NCBI GenBank assembly: GCA_025359905.1
Contig: JANYDF010000043.1
Coordinates: 51,083-115,082 of the forward strand
Length of the DNA: 64,000 bases
Direction of reading: 5' to 3'
Source of the DNA: Rhodospirillales bacterium
GTDB taxonomy: Bacteria; Pseudomonadota; Alphaproteobacteria; Acetobacterales; Acetobacteraceae
Under the pieces are notes generated by a model. The model saw nothing but the letters and a program-made list of their open reading frames with translations. It had not been told where the DNA came from and ran no database searches. This document shows positions 52,516 through 60,673 of this stretch, in pieces; within the stretch, counting starts at the first letter, position 1, and each line of letters opens with the position of its first letter. Made by a program: the position numbers and the translations under genes.

Positions 52516-53145
52516 CTATTCGAATTCAGTCGGCAACGACGGCTCGCACCGGTGTACGAAAACCCGGCGCAGTTGGTGTGGCAGAACCCGGCCGGTAGAG
52601 AGATCGGCTGGCAGATCGTCTTCGGCAAAGAAGCCGACCTCAGAGGTCTCCAGGCTCACCGTGGCCGCACCGCCGATGATTTCGCACAAAAAGAATAGCT
52701 TATAGGTCGAAAACGGGAACGGCCCATGGCCCTGCCGGGAACGGTCCCAGACGGAGACCAACTTGGTCACCCGCACCGCGAAGCCCGACTCCTCAAAGAC
52801 TTCCTTGGCCACATTCTCGGCAGCGGTCAGGTTCACATCCGCCCAGCCGCCCGGCAGCGTCCAGCGCCCGGCATCCTGCACCTCGCGCACCATCAAGATG
52901 CGGCCAGCCGCGTCGAACGCCGCCCCGCGCACATCGACTTTTGGAGTCGCGTAGCCTTCCTGGGCGGCGAACAGTTCTGTGACACGGCGTAGATCCGCGC
53001 TACCCGCTTCGGCCATGATGCGGGCCACGAGCGATTGTAATGCGGTATATCTATCTCGATCATAAGGGTCGCGGGTGAAGGTCAGCCCGGTTTGCGCGAT
53101 GGCCTGAACCTCGCGCGCCCAGGCCGGCCAATCCGGCTCGCTCAC
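52516..53145 (-). CDS. NUDIX hydrolase with N-terminal NUDIX-associated domain
   Basis: The protein has 209 residues. An N-terminal helical domain (WAREVQAIAQTGLTFTRDPYDRDRY) of the type found in some NUDIX enzymes precedes the NUDIX domain. The NUDIX box runs GWADVNLTAAENVAKEVFEESGF. It keeps the catalytic EVFEESG core but has Leu where the first Glu is expected and Lys for the usual Arg. Family members hydrolyse nucleoside diphosphate-X compounds such as ADP-ribose. Its start overlaps the thioesterase stop by 4 bases, so it belongs to the lepB-rnc-era transcript. Confidence 0.85.
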   Translation of the reverse strand: MSEPDWPAWAREVQAIAQTGLTFTRDPYDRDRYTALQSLVARIMAEAGSADLRRVTELFAAQEGYATPKVDVRGAAFDAAGRILMVREVQDAGRWTLPGGWADVNLTAAENVAKEVFEESGFAVRVTKLVSVWDRSRQGHGPFPFSTYKLFFLCEIIGGAATVSLETSEVGFFAEDDLPADLSTGRVLPHQLRRVFVHRCEPSLPTEFE

Positions 53146-53531
53146 GCCGGGTCCACCGCTCGCGGGCGGCCGGCGTCGTCGATGGCGACGAACACGAAGG
53201 TGGCCGACGTGACCCGGTCGCGGAGTTCAGCGGAACGCTCGCGCCGCCAAGTCTCGATGAACACCCGGATCGAGGTGCGGCCAACGCTTTGGATCGTCGC
53301 GTAGATGCTCACCTCATCCCCGACCTTCACCGGCAGATGGAAGCTCATCGAATCGACCGACACGGTCGCCACGCGGCCATGCGCCCGGCGTTGCGCCGCC
53401 GAGGCGCCGGCCAAGTCCATGTGCGCCATCAGCCAGCCGCCGAAAATATCGCCCGATGGGTTGGTGTCGGACGGCATGGCGATCATCCGAATCGCCGGTT
53501 CGCCCGGCAGGACCGGCACCGGCTCACTCAT
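53142..53531 (-). CDS. Acyl-CoA thioesterase (hotdog fold, YciA-like)
   Basis: The protein has 129 residues. The conserved NPSGDIFGGWLMAHMDLAGA segment near residues 24-43 contains the catalytic Asp region of YciA/acyl-CoA hydrolases. VSVDSMSFHLPVKVGDEVSI and the C-terminal TSATFVFVAIDD complete the hotdog fold. It cleaves acyl-CoA to free acid and CoA. It overlaps era upstream and the NUDIX gene downstream by 4 bases each. Confidence 0.87.
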   Translation of the reverse strand: MSEPVPVLPGEPAIRMIAMPSDTNPSGDIFGGWLMAHMDLAGASAAQRRAHGRVATVSVDSMSFHLPVKVGDEVSIYATIQSVGRTSIRVFIETWRRERSAELRDRVTSATFVFVAIDDAGRPRAVDPA

Positions 53532-54421
53532 TTGGTGTCGTCCAGCCCAATCGCGCGCAGCCGCGCGCCTTCCTCGTCCCAGCCGGCCCGCTCCTTGACG
53601 TTGAGGAACAAATGCACCGGACGGTCGAGCAGCCGCGTCAGTTCCGCGCGCGCTTTGGCGCCGATTTCCTTGATTTTGGACCCGCCCGCGCCGATCAGGA
53701 TCGCCTTGTGGCCCGCGCGCGCCACGTACACCGTTGCCTCGACACGCACCGAGCCGTCCTTGCGTTCCTGCCAGTTCTCGGTTTCCACCGTGGCGCCGTA
53801 CGGCACCTCCTCATGCGTTTGCATGAAGATCTGTTCGCGCACCAACTCAGCGGCCAGCAGACGGTCCGGCAGGTCAGTCAGATCGTCGTCCGGATAAAGA
53901 TACGGCCCATCCGGTACCGCCCCGGCCAAGCTGTCGAGCAGCCGGTCAAGTCCGTCGCCGGTGTTGGCGGATACCATGAAGGTCTCGGCAAACGGCACCA
54001 TCTCGGTCAGCGCCGCCGTCAGCGGCAGCAGGCGCTGCGGGGTGATCAGATCGACCTTGTTCAGCACCAGCCACACCTTGCCGCCACGTTCGCCGAGCTT
54101 GCGGGCGATGCCTGCCACCTGTTCGGTCAGTCCCGCCTTGGCGTCGACCAGAAACAGAACAAGATCAGAGTCTTGCGCCCCGGTCCAGGCGGCGTTGACC
54201 ATGGCGCGGTCCAGCTTGCGCTTCGGTGCGAAAATGCCCGGGGTGTCGACCAGCAAAATCTGGCTGGCGCCGCGCATCAGAATGCCCAGCACGCGGAACC
54301 GCGTGGTCTGCGCCTTGGGCGAGACGATGGACAGCTTCGCGCCGGTCAGCCGGTTCAGCAGCGTCGATTTGCCCGCATTCGGTGCGCCGACAATGGCCGC
54401 GAAGCCGCAGCGCGTGGTCAT
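53528..54421 (-). CDS. era: GTPase Era
   Basis: The protein has 297 residues. The G1 motif is GAPNAGKST near residue 11, G2 lies in SPKAQTTRFRV, G3 is DTPG, and G4 is NKVD. The C-terminal KH domain holds AILIGAGGSKIKEIGAKAR. Era binds 16S rRNA and assists 30S ribosome assembly. The start at 54421 overlaps the rnc stop by 4 bases; the frame stays open upstream to 54679 inside rnc, which is not supported. Confidence 0.94.
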   Translation of the reverse strand: MTTRCGFAAIVGAPNAGKSTLLNRLTGAKLSIVSPKAQTTRFRVLGILMRGASQILLVDTPGIFAPKRKLDRAMVNAAWTGAQDSDLVLFLVDAKAGLTEQVAGIARKLGERGGKVWLVLNKVDLITPQRLLPLTAALTEMVPFAETFMVSANTGDGLDRLLDSLAGAVPDGPYLYPDDDLTDLPDRLLAAELVREQIFMQTHEEVPYGATVETENWQERKDGSVRVEATVYVARAGHKAILIGAGGSKIKEIGAKARAELTRLLDRPVHLFLNVKERAGWDEEGARLRAIGLDDTK

Positions 54422-55194
54422 GTGGTGGTCCCTACCCCCAGTTTGTTCAGCAAATCTTCCGCCGCCAGCCGTTCGGCCATCCGCTTGCTGCCGGCCCGGC
54501 CTTCGCCGCGCTGCCCGCCAGCGGCCACCGCAATCACGAACACCGGATCGTGCGGCGGGCCCTCGCGCGACACCAGTTCGTAGTCTGGCAGCTTCTGGCC
54601 GCGCCCGAGCAGCCATTCCTGCAACCCGGTCTTGGCGTCCTTGGGCGGCGCCGCCTGGGTGCGCATGGTCTCGTCCCAAGCTTTGCGCACAAAGGCGCGC
54701 GCCGGGACGAGGCCGCCGTCCAGATACAGCGCGCCGATCAGCGCCTCGGTGGCATCGGCCAGCACGGTGGCCAGCTTGCGTACGCCCGCCCGCGACTCGC
54801 CCGCCGCCACCGACAAAACGGCGGGCAGGCCGATACGCTCGGCAATCGCCGCCAGCGCCGGTTGCGAGACCAGCGCAGCCAATCGCGGGCCGAGTTTGCC
54901 TTCTTGTTCATCGGGGAACCGCTCGGCCAGCCACTCGGCGATCAACAGGCCAAGCACCCGGTCGCCGATGAACTCCAGCCGTTCGTTCGAACCAGCGCCG
55001 GTCGATGGCGCGGTGCGGCCCCGGCTCAGTGGCTTGCCCGACACCGCCGAGCGGTGGGTCAGCGCCTCACGCAGCAGGTCCGGGCGGGCGAAGCGATGCC
55101 CGGCGATCTCCTCGGCGTGCAGCGGCACGCCGGGTTGGTGCGCGGTCAGGTGATCGACGAGAACAGGCGGGACCAGCGGATCTCGAACGGCCAT
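54418..55194 (-). CDS. rnc: Ribonuclease III
   Basis: The protein has 258 residues from the ATG at 55194 (263 from 55209). The RNase III signature NERLEFIGDRVLGLLIAEW lies near residue 70. ATEALIGALYLDGG carries the second acidic site, and a C-terminal double-stranded RNA-binding domain follows (KTGLQEWLLGRGQKLPDYE). It processes rRNA and mRNA. Any of the ATG starts overlaps the lepB end by about 50 bases, which is unusual. A later GTG near 55158 would shorten the overlap, so the exact start is uncertain. Confidence 0.92.
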   Translation of the reverse strand: MAVRDPLVPPVLVDHLTAHQPGVPLHAEEIAGHRFARPDLLREALTHRSAVSGKPLSRGRTAPSTGAGSNERLEFIGDRVLGLLIAEWLAERFPDEQEGKLGPRLAALVSQPALAAIAERIGLPAVLSVAAGESRAGVRKLATVLADATEALIGALYLDGGLVPARAFVRKAWDETMRTQAAPPKDAKTGLQEWLLGRGQKLPDYELVSREGPPHDPVFVIAVAAGGQRGEGRAGSKRMAERLAAEDLLNKLGVGTTT

Positions 55195-55904
55195 TCCCAC
55201 ACCTCCCACCAGGGTGCCGTGGCATCGACCGAGAAAAAGATGAACTCCGCCCGGCCAACCAGATTTTCCAGCGGCACGAACCCGACGGCGTTCAGCACCC
55301 GGCTATCGAGGCTGTTGTCGCGGTTGTCGCCCATGGCGAACACGAAGCCTTCGGGAATGTGGAATTCCTGCGTGTTATCCAGCGGCTGATCGTCGGACAT
55401 CTTCAGAATAAAGTGCTCGCGCCCGCTGTCGGGCAGCGTTTCCAGATAGCGCCGCGCCAGGATCTTCGGCCCCTCGCCCTCGGCGATGTAGTCGCCGGCC
55501 GCCACGCGGGAGACGACAGCGCCGTTGATATAAAGCTGGCCCTGCTTCATCTGGATGCGGTCGCCGGGCAAGCCCACCAACCGCTTGATGTAGTCGGTCG
55601 AATTGTCGCGCGGCAGTTTGAACACCGCGACGTCGCCACGTTGCGGCAGATGGCCGAAAATCCGCCCAGACCATAGCGGCGGCGACAGCGGCAGCGAGAA
55701 GCGCGAATAGCCGAAGCTGTATTTGGAAACGAACAAATAATCGCCGACCAGCAGCGTCGGGATCATCGATCCCGACGGGATGTTGAACGGTTCAAAGGCG
55801 ACGGTGCGGATACCGATCGCGATCAGCATCGCGTAGGCGATGGTTTTGATCATCTCGACCAAGCCGCCGGATTTGCGCTTGGCCATGCTGGGCTGGGTTG
55901 TCAT
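55146..55904 (-). CDS. lepB: Signal peptidase I
   Basis: The protein has 252 residues. One N-terminal membrane helix (IKTIAYAMLIAIGIRTVAF) is followed by the catalytic Ser in NIPSGSMIPTLLVGD near residue 45. The general-base Lys is in DYIKRLVGLPGDRI near residue 108, and GDNRDNSLDSR is near residue 190. It removes signal peptides at the outer face of the inner membrane. It starts the lepB-rnc-era-thioesterase-NUDIX transcript. Upstream, a 204-base gap (55905-56107) contains a strong hairpin. Confidence 0.94.
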   Translation of the reverse strand: MTTQPSMAKRKSGGLVEMIKTIAYAMLIAIGIRTVAFEPFNIPSGSMIPTLLVGDYLFVSKYSFGYSRFSLPLSPPLWSGRIFGHLPQRGDVAVFKLPRDNSTDYIKRLVGLPGDRIQMKQGQLYINGAVVSRVAAGDYIAEGEGPKILARRYLETLPDSGREHFILKMSDDQPLDNTQEFHIPEGFVFAMGDNRDNSLDSRVLNAVGFVPLENLVGRAEFIFFSVDATAPWWEVWEWPFEIRWSRLFSSIT

Positions 55905-56034
55905 CTAAATTCTATGCGCAAGGTGGGAGGCGGCACTCATTGGACGATCCGCTCCGAGAGGGACGCCGGGTTGAAGCCCACCGCATCGGCTGCTGTCAAG
56001 CAAAGGTCGCGGCATCCGGGCTCCGCACGGGCCA

Positions 56035-56060
56035 CCCTGGCCCGCGACGGCGGGCCAGGG
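56035..56060. terminator. Strong GC-rich hairpin after the GMC oxidoreductase gene
   Basis: CCCTGGCCCGC (56035-56045) and GCGGGCCAGGG (56050-56060) form a perfect 11-bp stem with a GACG loop. It lies 48 bases beyond the GMC oxidoreductase stop and before lepB. There is no T-run, so it may be a factor-dependent terminator or an mRNA-stabilising end. Confidence 0.6.
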
Positions 56061-56107
56061 CAGTTAGTCAGGGTAGTTAGCCAGTGCGGTTGGCGAGGCG
56101 TGGGCTG

Positions 56108-57676
56108 TCAGATCTCGTTCTTCGCCATCAGGCTGGCAATCGTGGCCGCCTGCCGGGTGGCCAGGGCGACAATCGTCAGGGTCGGGTTTTCGGTGGCGCC
56201 CGTGGTGAACTGCGAGCCATCGGAGACGAACAGGTTTTTCACGTCATGGGTCTGGCCCCATTTGTTGACCACGCCGTCACGCGCCTTGGCGCTCATCCGG
56301 TTGGTGCCCAGATTATGCGTCGACGGGTAGGGCGGGGTCGGGAACGTGCGCACCGCGCCCACCGCCGCATAGATTGCGCTCCCCTGCCCGTAGGCATGAT
56401 TGCGCATCGCCACGTCGTTGGCGTGATCATCGAAGTGCACGCTGGCCGCCGCCATCCCGTACTTGTCCTTCAGCTTGGGGTCGAGCGTGATGCGGTTGGT
56501 CTCCTGCGGCATGTCCTCGCCGACGATCCACATGCCGGCCATGTTCTCGTAGCCGTCCAGCGCGGAGGTGAATTCACGCCCCCAGGCGCCCGGATTGAGG
56601 AAGGCGGCCATGAACGGCAGCCCCAGTGACAGCGTTTCCAGCTCATACCCGCCGGCAAACCCGCGCGACGGATCATGACGCGCCTCGTCCTGCACGATGC
56701 CCGCCATCGTGGTGCCGCGATACATGTGCACCGGCTTTTCGAACACGCCGTACACCGAGCCAGTGGTATGGCGCATGTAATTGCGCCCAACCTGACCCGA
56801 CGAATTCGCCAGTCCGTCGGGGAACATGCTGGAGGCCGAGTTCAGCAACAGGCGCGGGCTTTCGATCGAGTTGCCCGCCACGGCCACCACGCGGGCCTTC
56901 TGGCGCTGCAACTTGCCGTCTTTGTCCGCATAGACCACGGCCGTCGCCTTGCCCGAGGCATCATGCTCGATCTTGATCACCTGGCTGTCCGGCCGGACCT
57001 CCAGATTGCCGGTCGCCTCGCCCTTCGGGATTTCTGCGATCAGCGTTGACCACTTGGCACCCGATTTGCAGCCCTGAAAGCAGAAGCCGATCTGCTGGCA
57101 CGCCCCGCGGCCGTCGCGCGGTTCGGAGTTGATCGACATGCGCCCGGTATGGACTTCCTTGTAGCCGAGCTTCTTCGCGCCGGCTTCCAGGACCTTGAAA
57201 TTGTTGTTGCCCGGCAGCCCCGGAATGCCGTTCGTCCGCGTCGTGCCCATGCGGAACTCGGCCTTCTCATACCACGGCGCCATCTCGTCCAGCGTCACCG
57301 GCCAGTCGAGCAGGTTCGCCCCGGCGATGTCGCCATAGGTGGTGCGGGCGCGGAATTCGTGCTCCTGGAAGCGCAGCGAGGCGCCGGCCCAGTGAACGGT
57401 GGATCCGCCGACCGCCTTGACAATCCATGCCGGCAATCCGCCGAAGTCCTTGTGCACCCGCCAGTTGCCGGACGTGCTGCGCGGATCGGTCCAGGCAAGC
57501 TGGCCGAACGACGCCCATTCATCGTTGACGAAATCCTCGATCTCGTAGCGGCTGCCCGCTTCCAGGATCACGGTCTTGATGCCGGCCCGGGCCAGATCGG
57601 TGCCCAGAGTCCCGCCCCCGGCGCCGGAGCCGACGATCACAACCACGCTATCGTCGTTGAGGTCGAATTTTGTCAT
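56108..57676 (-). CDS. GMC-family oxidoreductase (gluconate 2-dehydrogenase large-subunit type)
   Basis: The protein has 522 residues. The FAD dinucleotide motif IVGSGAGGGTLGTDLARAG is at residues 14-32. GGSTVHWAGASLRF is near residue 90, and the C-terminal GMC segment contains THNLGTNRMS and SDGSQFTTGATENPTLTI with the active-site His and Asn. Such subunits oxidise alcohols or sugar acids in the periplasm and pass electrons to a cytochrome c. It has no signal peptide and probably travels with the Tat-signal partner encoded just upstream. The substrate is unknown. Confidence 0.88.
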   Translation of the reverse strand: MTKFDLNDDSVVVIVGSGAGGGTLGTDLARAGIKTVILEAGSRYEIEDFVNDEWASFGQLAWTDPRSTSGNWRVHKDFGGLPAWIVKAVGGSTVHWAGASLRFQEHEFRARTTYGDIAGANLLDWPVTLDEMAPWYEKAEFRMGTTRTNGIPGLPGNNNFKVLEAGAKKLGYKEVHTGRMSINSEPRDGRGACQQIGFCFQGCKSGAKWSTLIAEIPKGEATGNLEVRPDSQVIKIEHDASGKATAVVYADKDGKLQRQKARVVAVAGNSIESPRLLLNSASSMFPDGLANSSGQVGRNYMRHTTGSVYGVFEKPVHMYRGTTMAGIVQDEARHDPSRGFAGGYELETLSLGLPFMAAFLNPGAWGREFTSALDGYENMAGMWIVGEDMPQETNRITLDPKLKDKYGMAAASVHFDDHANDVAMRNHAYGQGSAIYAAVGAVRTFPTPPYPSTHNLGTNRMSAKARDGVVNKWGQTHDVKNLFVSDGSQFTTGATENPTLTIVALATRQAATIASLMAKNEI

Positions 57677-57700
57677 TGTTATTGCCCTCCTCCGGCGCCG

Positions 57701-58246
57701 TTACAGCCACTCGATGTCGTTGAAGCCGCGCTTGACGTAGCCACCCTTTGAGGCGCTCTCGCCCTGGTAGCCGAACAGCGGCCAGACATCCGGATTGTTG
57801 TAGAGACTGACCACCAGGCCGCCATGCACCGCCTGGAAGAACGCGCCGCCTTCGGCCTGCCGCAGGATCGCCACACGGTCAGCCTCCCAGGCGACATCGG
57901 CATAAGCGGTGCCATGGCTGGATTGCGCGATGGCATCGAGGGTCGCGATGCCGCCCAGTACCATCGCCTTGGCCGCCGCATCGGCGGCCGCCTTCTCATC
58001 CCAGCCCTTCACTGCGACGGCATAGAATTTGTCGGCAAGGCGGTCGTGAGGAAAAATGTCGCGCGCCAGCACCACCAGCGTGCGCATCGCCGCCGGGGTC
58101 AGCGCCTTGGCTTCGAGCCCCCACGCCTCGCCGGAATGAATGATCGCGCCGCCGGTCACCGCGATGGCCGCGGCCGCCGCCGAGGTCTTCAGAAAGCCGC
58201 GCCGGCCAAGTGCCGACCCGGCCGTGTCATTTTGGATTATTGCCAT
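57701..58246 (-). CDS. Gluconate 2-dehydrogenase subunit 3 family protein (Tat signal)
   Basis: The protein has 181 residues. A twin-arginine signal, GRRGFLKTSAAAAAIAVTGG, occupies residues 14-33. The rest matches the small subunit of membrane-bound gluconate-type dehydrogenases. Conserved pieces are RTLVVLARDIFPHD and the C-terminal VVSLYNNPDVWPLFGYQGES. It exports and anchors the folded FAD subunit whose gene follows 24 bases downstream. Confidence 0.85.
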   Translation of the reverse strand: MAIIQNDTAGSALGRRGFLKTSAAAAAIAVTGGAIIHSGEAWGLEAKALTPAAMRTLVVLARDIFPHDRLADKFYAVAVKGWDEKAAADAAAKAMVLGGIATLDAIAQSSHGTAYADVAWEADRVAILRQAEGGAFFQAVHGGLVVSLYNNPDVWPLFGYQGESASKGGYVKRGFNDIEWL

Positions 58247-58282
58247 TGTTTCCTCCTGTTGGGATGCGGTCCGATCCGTTTG

Positions 58283-58678
58283 TTACCGATACCTGCCGTG
58301 TTTCTGCAGCACCTCGATCCGGTAGCCGTCCGGATCGGTCAGAAAAAAGAAGCGCGCCATCAGCGCGCTGTCGCGGTGGAATTCCTTCACCGGGTTGGGT
58401 GCGAGGCCGGCCGATGCGCAGCGCGCATGCTCGGCGTCGAGATCGTCCACGGCGAAGGCGATGTGGCCGTAGCCATCGCCAAGCGCGTAGGCTTCGGTCC
58501 GGCCATGATTGATGGTCAGTTCCACCTCGAAATCGGCCGCTGGATTGCGCAGGTAGACCAGTGTGAAGCCATCGAAGCCGAAGCGGTCCGCCACGGTCAG
58601 CCCGAACGCCGTCTGGTAGAACGCCACCGACCGCGCCTCATCGCGCACGCGGATCATCATATGGATCGCTTTTGCCAT
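58283..58678 (-). CDS. VOC-family (glyoxalase I-like) protein
   Basis: The protein has 131 residues and two beta-alpha-beta-beta-beta modules. It opens AIHMMIRVRDEARSVAFYQTAFG and includes YGHIAFAVDDLDAEHARC and the C-terminal FFLTDPDGYRIEVLQK. The metal ligands His, Glu, His and Glu expected for glyoxalase I are plausibly present (IHMM, ELT, HIAF, IEV). It would act on glutathione hemithioacetals or be an unrelated VOC enzyme. It lies between the cytochrome c and dehydrogenase genes and may detoxify their aldehyde product. Confidence 0.85.
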   Translation of the reverse strand: MAKAIHMMIRVRDEARSVAFYQTAFGLTVADRFGFDGFTLVYLRNPAADFEVELTINHGRTEAYALGDGYGHIAFAVDDLDAEHARCASAGLAPNPVKEFHRDSALMARFFFLTDPDGYRIEVLQKHGRYR

Positions 58679-58688
58679 GACGCTGCCC

Positions 58689-59072
58689 TCAGTTCTGTGC
58701 CGCGAGCGATTTCAGGTACTGGATCACCAGCAGGCGCTTGGCCGGATTGGCCTGCCGGTAATTCATCACCGTGCCCGGATGGGCCGCCTGCGCGTCGGTG
58801 ATCCAGCGATCGAGGGCCGCCTCGTCCCAGACCCAGCCACCGTTCTTCAGCGCCGCCGAGTAGCTGAACCCTTCGAGGGTGCCGGCCGGGCGGCCGTAGA
58901 CGGTATACAGGTTCGGCCCCTGCCGTGTGCCGCCACCCTTTTCTGCGATATGGCAGGTACCGCAACTGGTCACGAATTGCTTGCGCCCCGCATCGGTGTC
59001 ATCCGCCCAGGCCGGGGAGCAGGAGGTGAATAGAACGACCGTATACAGCGCTCGCCGCCAGCACATGCGCAC
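58689..59072 (-). CDS. Monoheme class I cytochrome c
   Basis: The protein has 127 residues. An N-terminal export signal (RALYTVVLFTSCSPAWA) is cut near residue 23. The heme site CGTCH follows in FVTSCGTCHIAEKGGG near residue 37. The probable axial Met lies in PGTVMNYRQ near residue 100. It is the likely electron acceptor of the adjacent GMC dehydrogenase. It is the first gene of the four-gene reverse-strand cassette, and a 10-bp palindrome lies in its promoter region. Confidence 0.87.
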   Translation of the reverse strand: MRMCWRRALYTVVLFTSCSPAWADDTDAGRKQFVTSCGTCHIAEKGGGTRQGPNLYTVYGRPAGTLEGFSYSAALKNGGWVWDEAALDRWITDAQAAHPGTVMNYRQANPAKRLLVIQYLKSLAAQN

Positions 59073-59095
59073 AGGTAAACTCCCACGGTGCTACC

Positions 59096-59105
59096 GTGAC
59101 GTCAC
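59096..59105. promoter_or_regulatory. Palindrome GTGACGTCAC upstream of the cytochrome c gene
   Basis: This perfect 10-bp palindrome lies 24 bases before the cytochrome start codon, in the 72-base gap after the ribbon-helix-helix gene. It is a reasonable operator for a dimeric repressor of the dehydrogenase cassette. The neighbouring RHH protein is one candidate. Chance occurrence is possible. Confidence 0.35.
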
Positions 59106-59144
59106 CCTATGCAGGCTGGCTTTGCCGCGGGTAGTAGCGGTATA

Positions 59145-59471
59145 CTACATCGCAGGCATGAAATCGGCCGCCGCCTCGTGCATCAGCCGTTCAGTCTGCC
59201 CCGCTGCGGGCCGCGCCGCGCTGGCGTGGACAAGGCAGGCGCACCGCAGCAACGAGGCGAAATTGGTCACATCGCCACGCAGGTCCAGCACCTCGTCGTG
59301 AAGCTTGGTCAGGAACCGCCCGACAGTCACACCCTGCGCCGCGGCAATCTGGTCCAGCGTCTCCCAGAAGGCCGCTTCCAGGCGGATCGATGTGGCATGC
59401 CCGGCAATTCGCACGGACCGCGTCTCGGTGGTGTAAGCGCTCGGATCGATCTCAGAAAATATCTTGCACAT
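59145..59471 (-). CDS. Ribbon-helix-helix domain protein
   Basis: The protein has 108 residues. The pattern TRSVRIAGHATSIRLEAAFW followed by LDQIAAAQGVTVGRFLTKL matches the RHH_4 (arylsulfate-sulfotransferase-like regulator) family found in alphaproteobacteria. The family is thought to be DNA-binding. A GGAAGG site six bases before the ATG at 59471 decides the start; ATGs at 59477 and 59570 are less likely. It lies upstream of the dehydrogenase cassette on the same strand and might regulate it. Confidence 0.75.
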   Translation of the reverse strand: MCKIFSEIDPSAYTTETRSVRIAGHATSIRLEAAFWETLDQIAAAQGVTVGRFLTKLHDEVLDLRGDVTNFASLLRCACLVHASAARPAAGQTERLMHEAAADFMPAM

Positions 59472-59541
59472 GGACATCCTTCCCGCCTGGCCTGTCTGTC
59501 GCCGGATCGAGCCATCCGGCCGCAAAGCCTTTGCATCCACA

Positions 59542-59979
59542 CTATGCGGTGCTGTCCCGGTTGCCTGCAATCGCCACGTCTGGCCGTGCCGAAATGATCA
59601 CATGGGCGTAAGCATACGGGTATTCGTCGGTCATCGTCAGATCAACGCGGGCAACCATTCCCGCCGGGGTGAGCGCCACAAGGCGCGCGGCGGCCAGCCC
59701 GCTCAGCCGCAACGTGGGCTGCCCGCCCGGCAGGTTCACCACGCCGAGATCGGACATGAACACGCCCTGGTTGAACCCGGTGCCGAGCGCCTTGGCGCAG
59801 GCCTCCTTGGCGGCAAAGCGCTTGGCGTAGGTGCCCGAACGGTTGGTGCCGCTGCGCCGGTCCGCCTTGGCGCGCTCGGTCTCGGTGAACACGCGCAGCA
59901 GGAACCGCTCGCCGAACCGCGCAATGGCGCGTTCGACGCGACGGATGTCGCAGATGTCGGAACCAATGCCCAGAATCAT
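59542..59979 (-). CDS. acpS: Holo-[acyl-carrier-protein] synthase
   Basis: The protein has 145 residues. The conserved [20 protein letters not shown] start carries the catalytic Asp, and [15 protein letters not shown] near residue 55 carries the catalytic Glu. AcpS moves the 4'-phosphopantetheine arm from CoA to acyl carrier protein. In many alphaproteobacteria it lies directly between pdxJ and lepB. Here no pdxJ is present and a dehydrogenase cassette separates it from lepB. Confidence 0.93.
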   Translation of the reverse strand: MILGIGSDICDIRRVERAIARFGERFLLRVFTETERAKADRRSGTNRSGTYAKRFAAKEACAKALGTGFNQGVFMSDLGVVNLPGGQPTLRLSGLAAARLVALTPAGMVARVDLTMTDEYPYAYAHVIISARPDVAIAGNRDSTA

Positions 59980-60074
59980 GATACACGGCTATCGCGCGCC
60001 GCGGGCCGGGGTTGCAATCCTAATCTGGCTGCCAAGTACCCGTGACAGCGTTATTCTCGGGAAAGAGTTTTGTC

Positions 60075-60668
60075 ATGCCGGTTTCAACCTTGCGCGATAT
60101 CGCTGGCCTGCCATCCGCCCCGGCGGCATTGCGGGACGCGGCACTGGTGCTGATCGACTGCCAGAACACTTACCGCGAAGGCGTCATGCACCTGTCCGGC
60201 GTCGAACCCGCCCTGGCCGAAGCGGCGCGGCTATTGACACTGGCGCGGGCGGCGGGGCGGCCGGTGTTTCATATCCAGCACGATGGCGGCGCCGGCTCGG
60301 ATTACGACATTGGCGCCCGGATTGGTCAGATCAGCAGCGAGGTGGCGCCGCGCAGCGGTGAGCCGGTCATCACCAAGCACTATCCGAATGCGTTCTTTCA
60401 GACCGATCTGGAGCAGCAATTGCGCGCAACGGGCGTGGTCCATGTGATCCTGGCCGGCTTCATGACGCATATGTGCATCAACTCCACCGCGCGGGCCGCG
60501 TTCAATCTCGGCTTCCAGCCCACCGTGGTTGCCTCGGCCACCGCGACCCGGGATCTGCCGGACGGGGCCGGCGGCGTGGTCGCGGCCGATGTGCTGCAAA
60601 TCGCGAGCCTCGCGGCCCTGCGGGACCTGTTCGCGGTCATCGCCCCGGACGCCGCCGCCCTGGGGTGA
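60075..60668 (+). CDS. Isochorismatase-family cysteine hydrolase
   Basis: The protein has 197 residues. The triad is Asp in ALVLIDCQNTY (near residue 25), Lys in VITKHYPNAFF (near residue 97), and Cys in AGFMTHMCINSTARAA (near residue 137). The family hydrolyses isochorismate, nicotinamide, ureidoacrylate and similar amides. The substrate is not evident. A GGGAAAGAG stretch precedes the ATG at 60075; an ATG at 60042 is possible. It converges with rsh five bases after its stop and takes the place where pdxJ is often found. Confidence 0.87.
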   Translation: MPVSTLRDIAGLPSAPAALRDAALVLIDCQNTYREGVMHLSGVEPALAEAARLLTLARAAGRPVFHIQHDGGAGSDYDIGARIGQISSEVAPRSGEPVITKHYPNAFFQTDLEQQLRATGVVHVILAGFMTHMCINSTARAAFNLGFQPTVVASATATRDLPDGAGGVVAADVLQIASLAALRDLFAVIAPDAAALG

Positions 60669-60673
60669 GCCGC

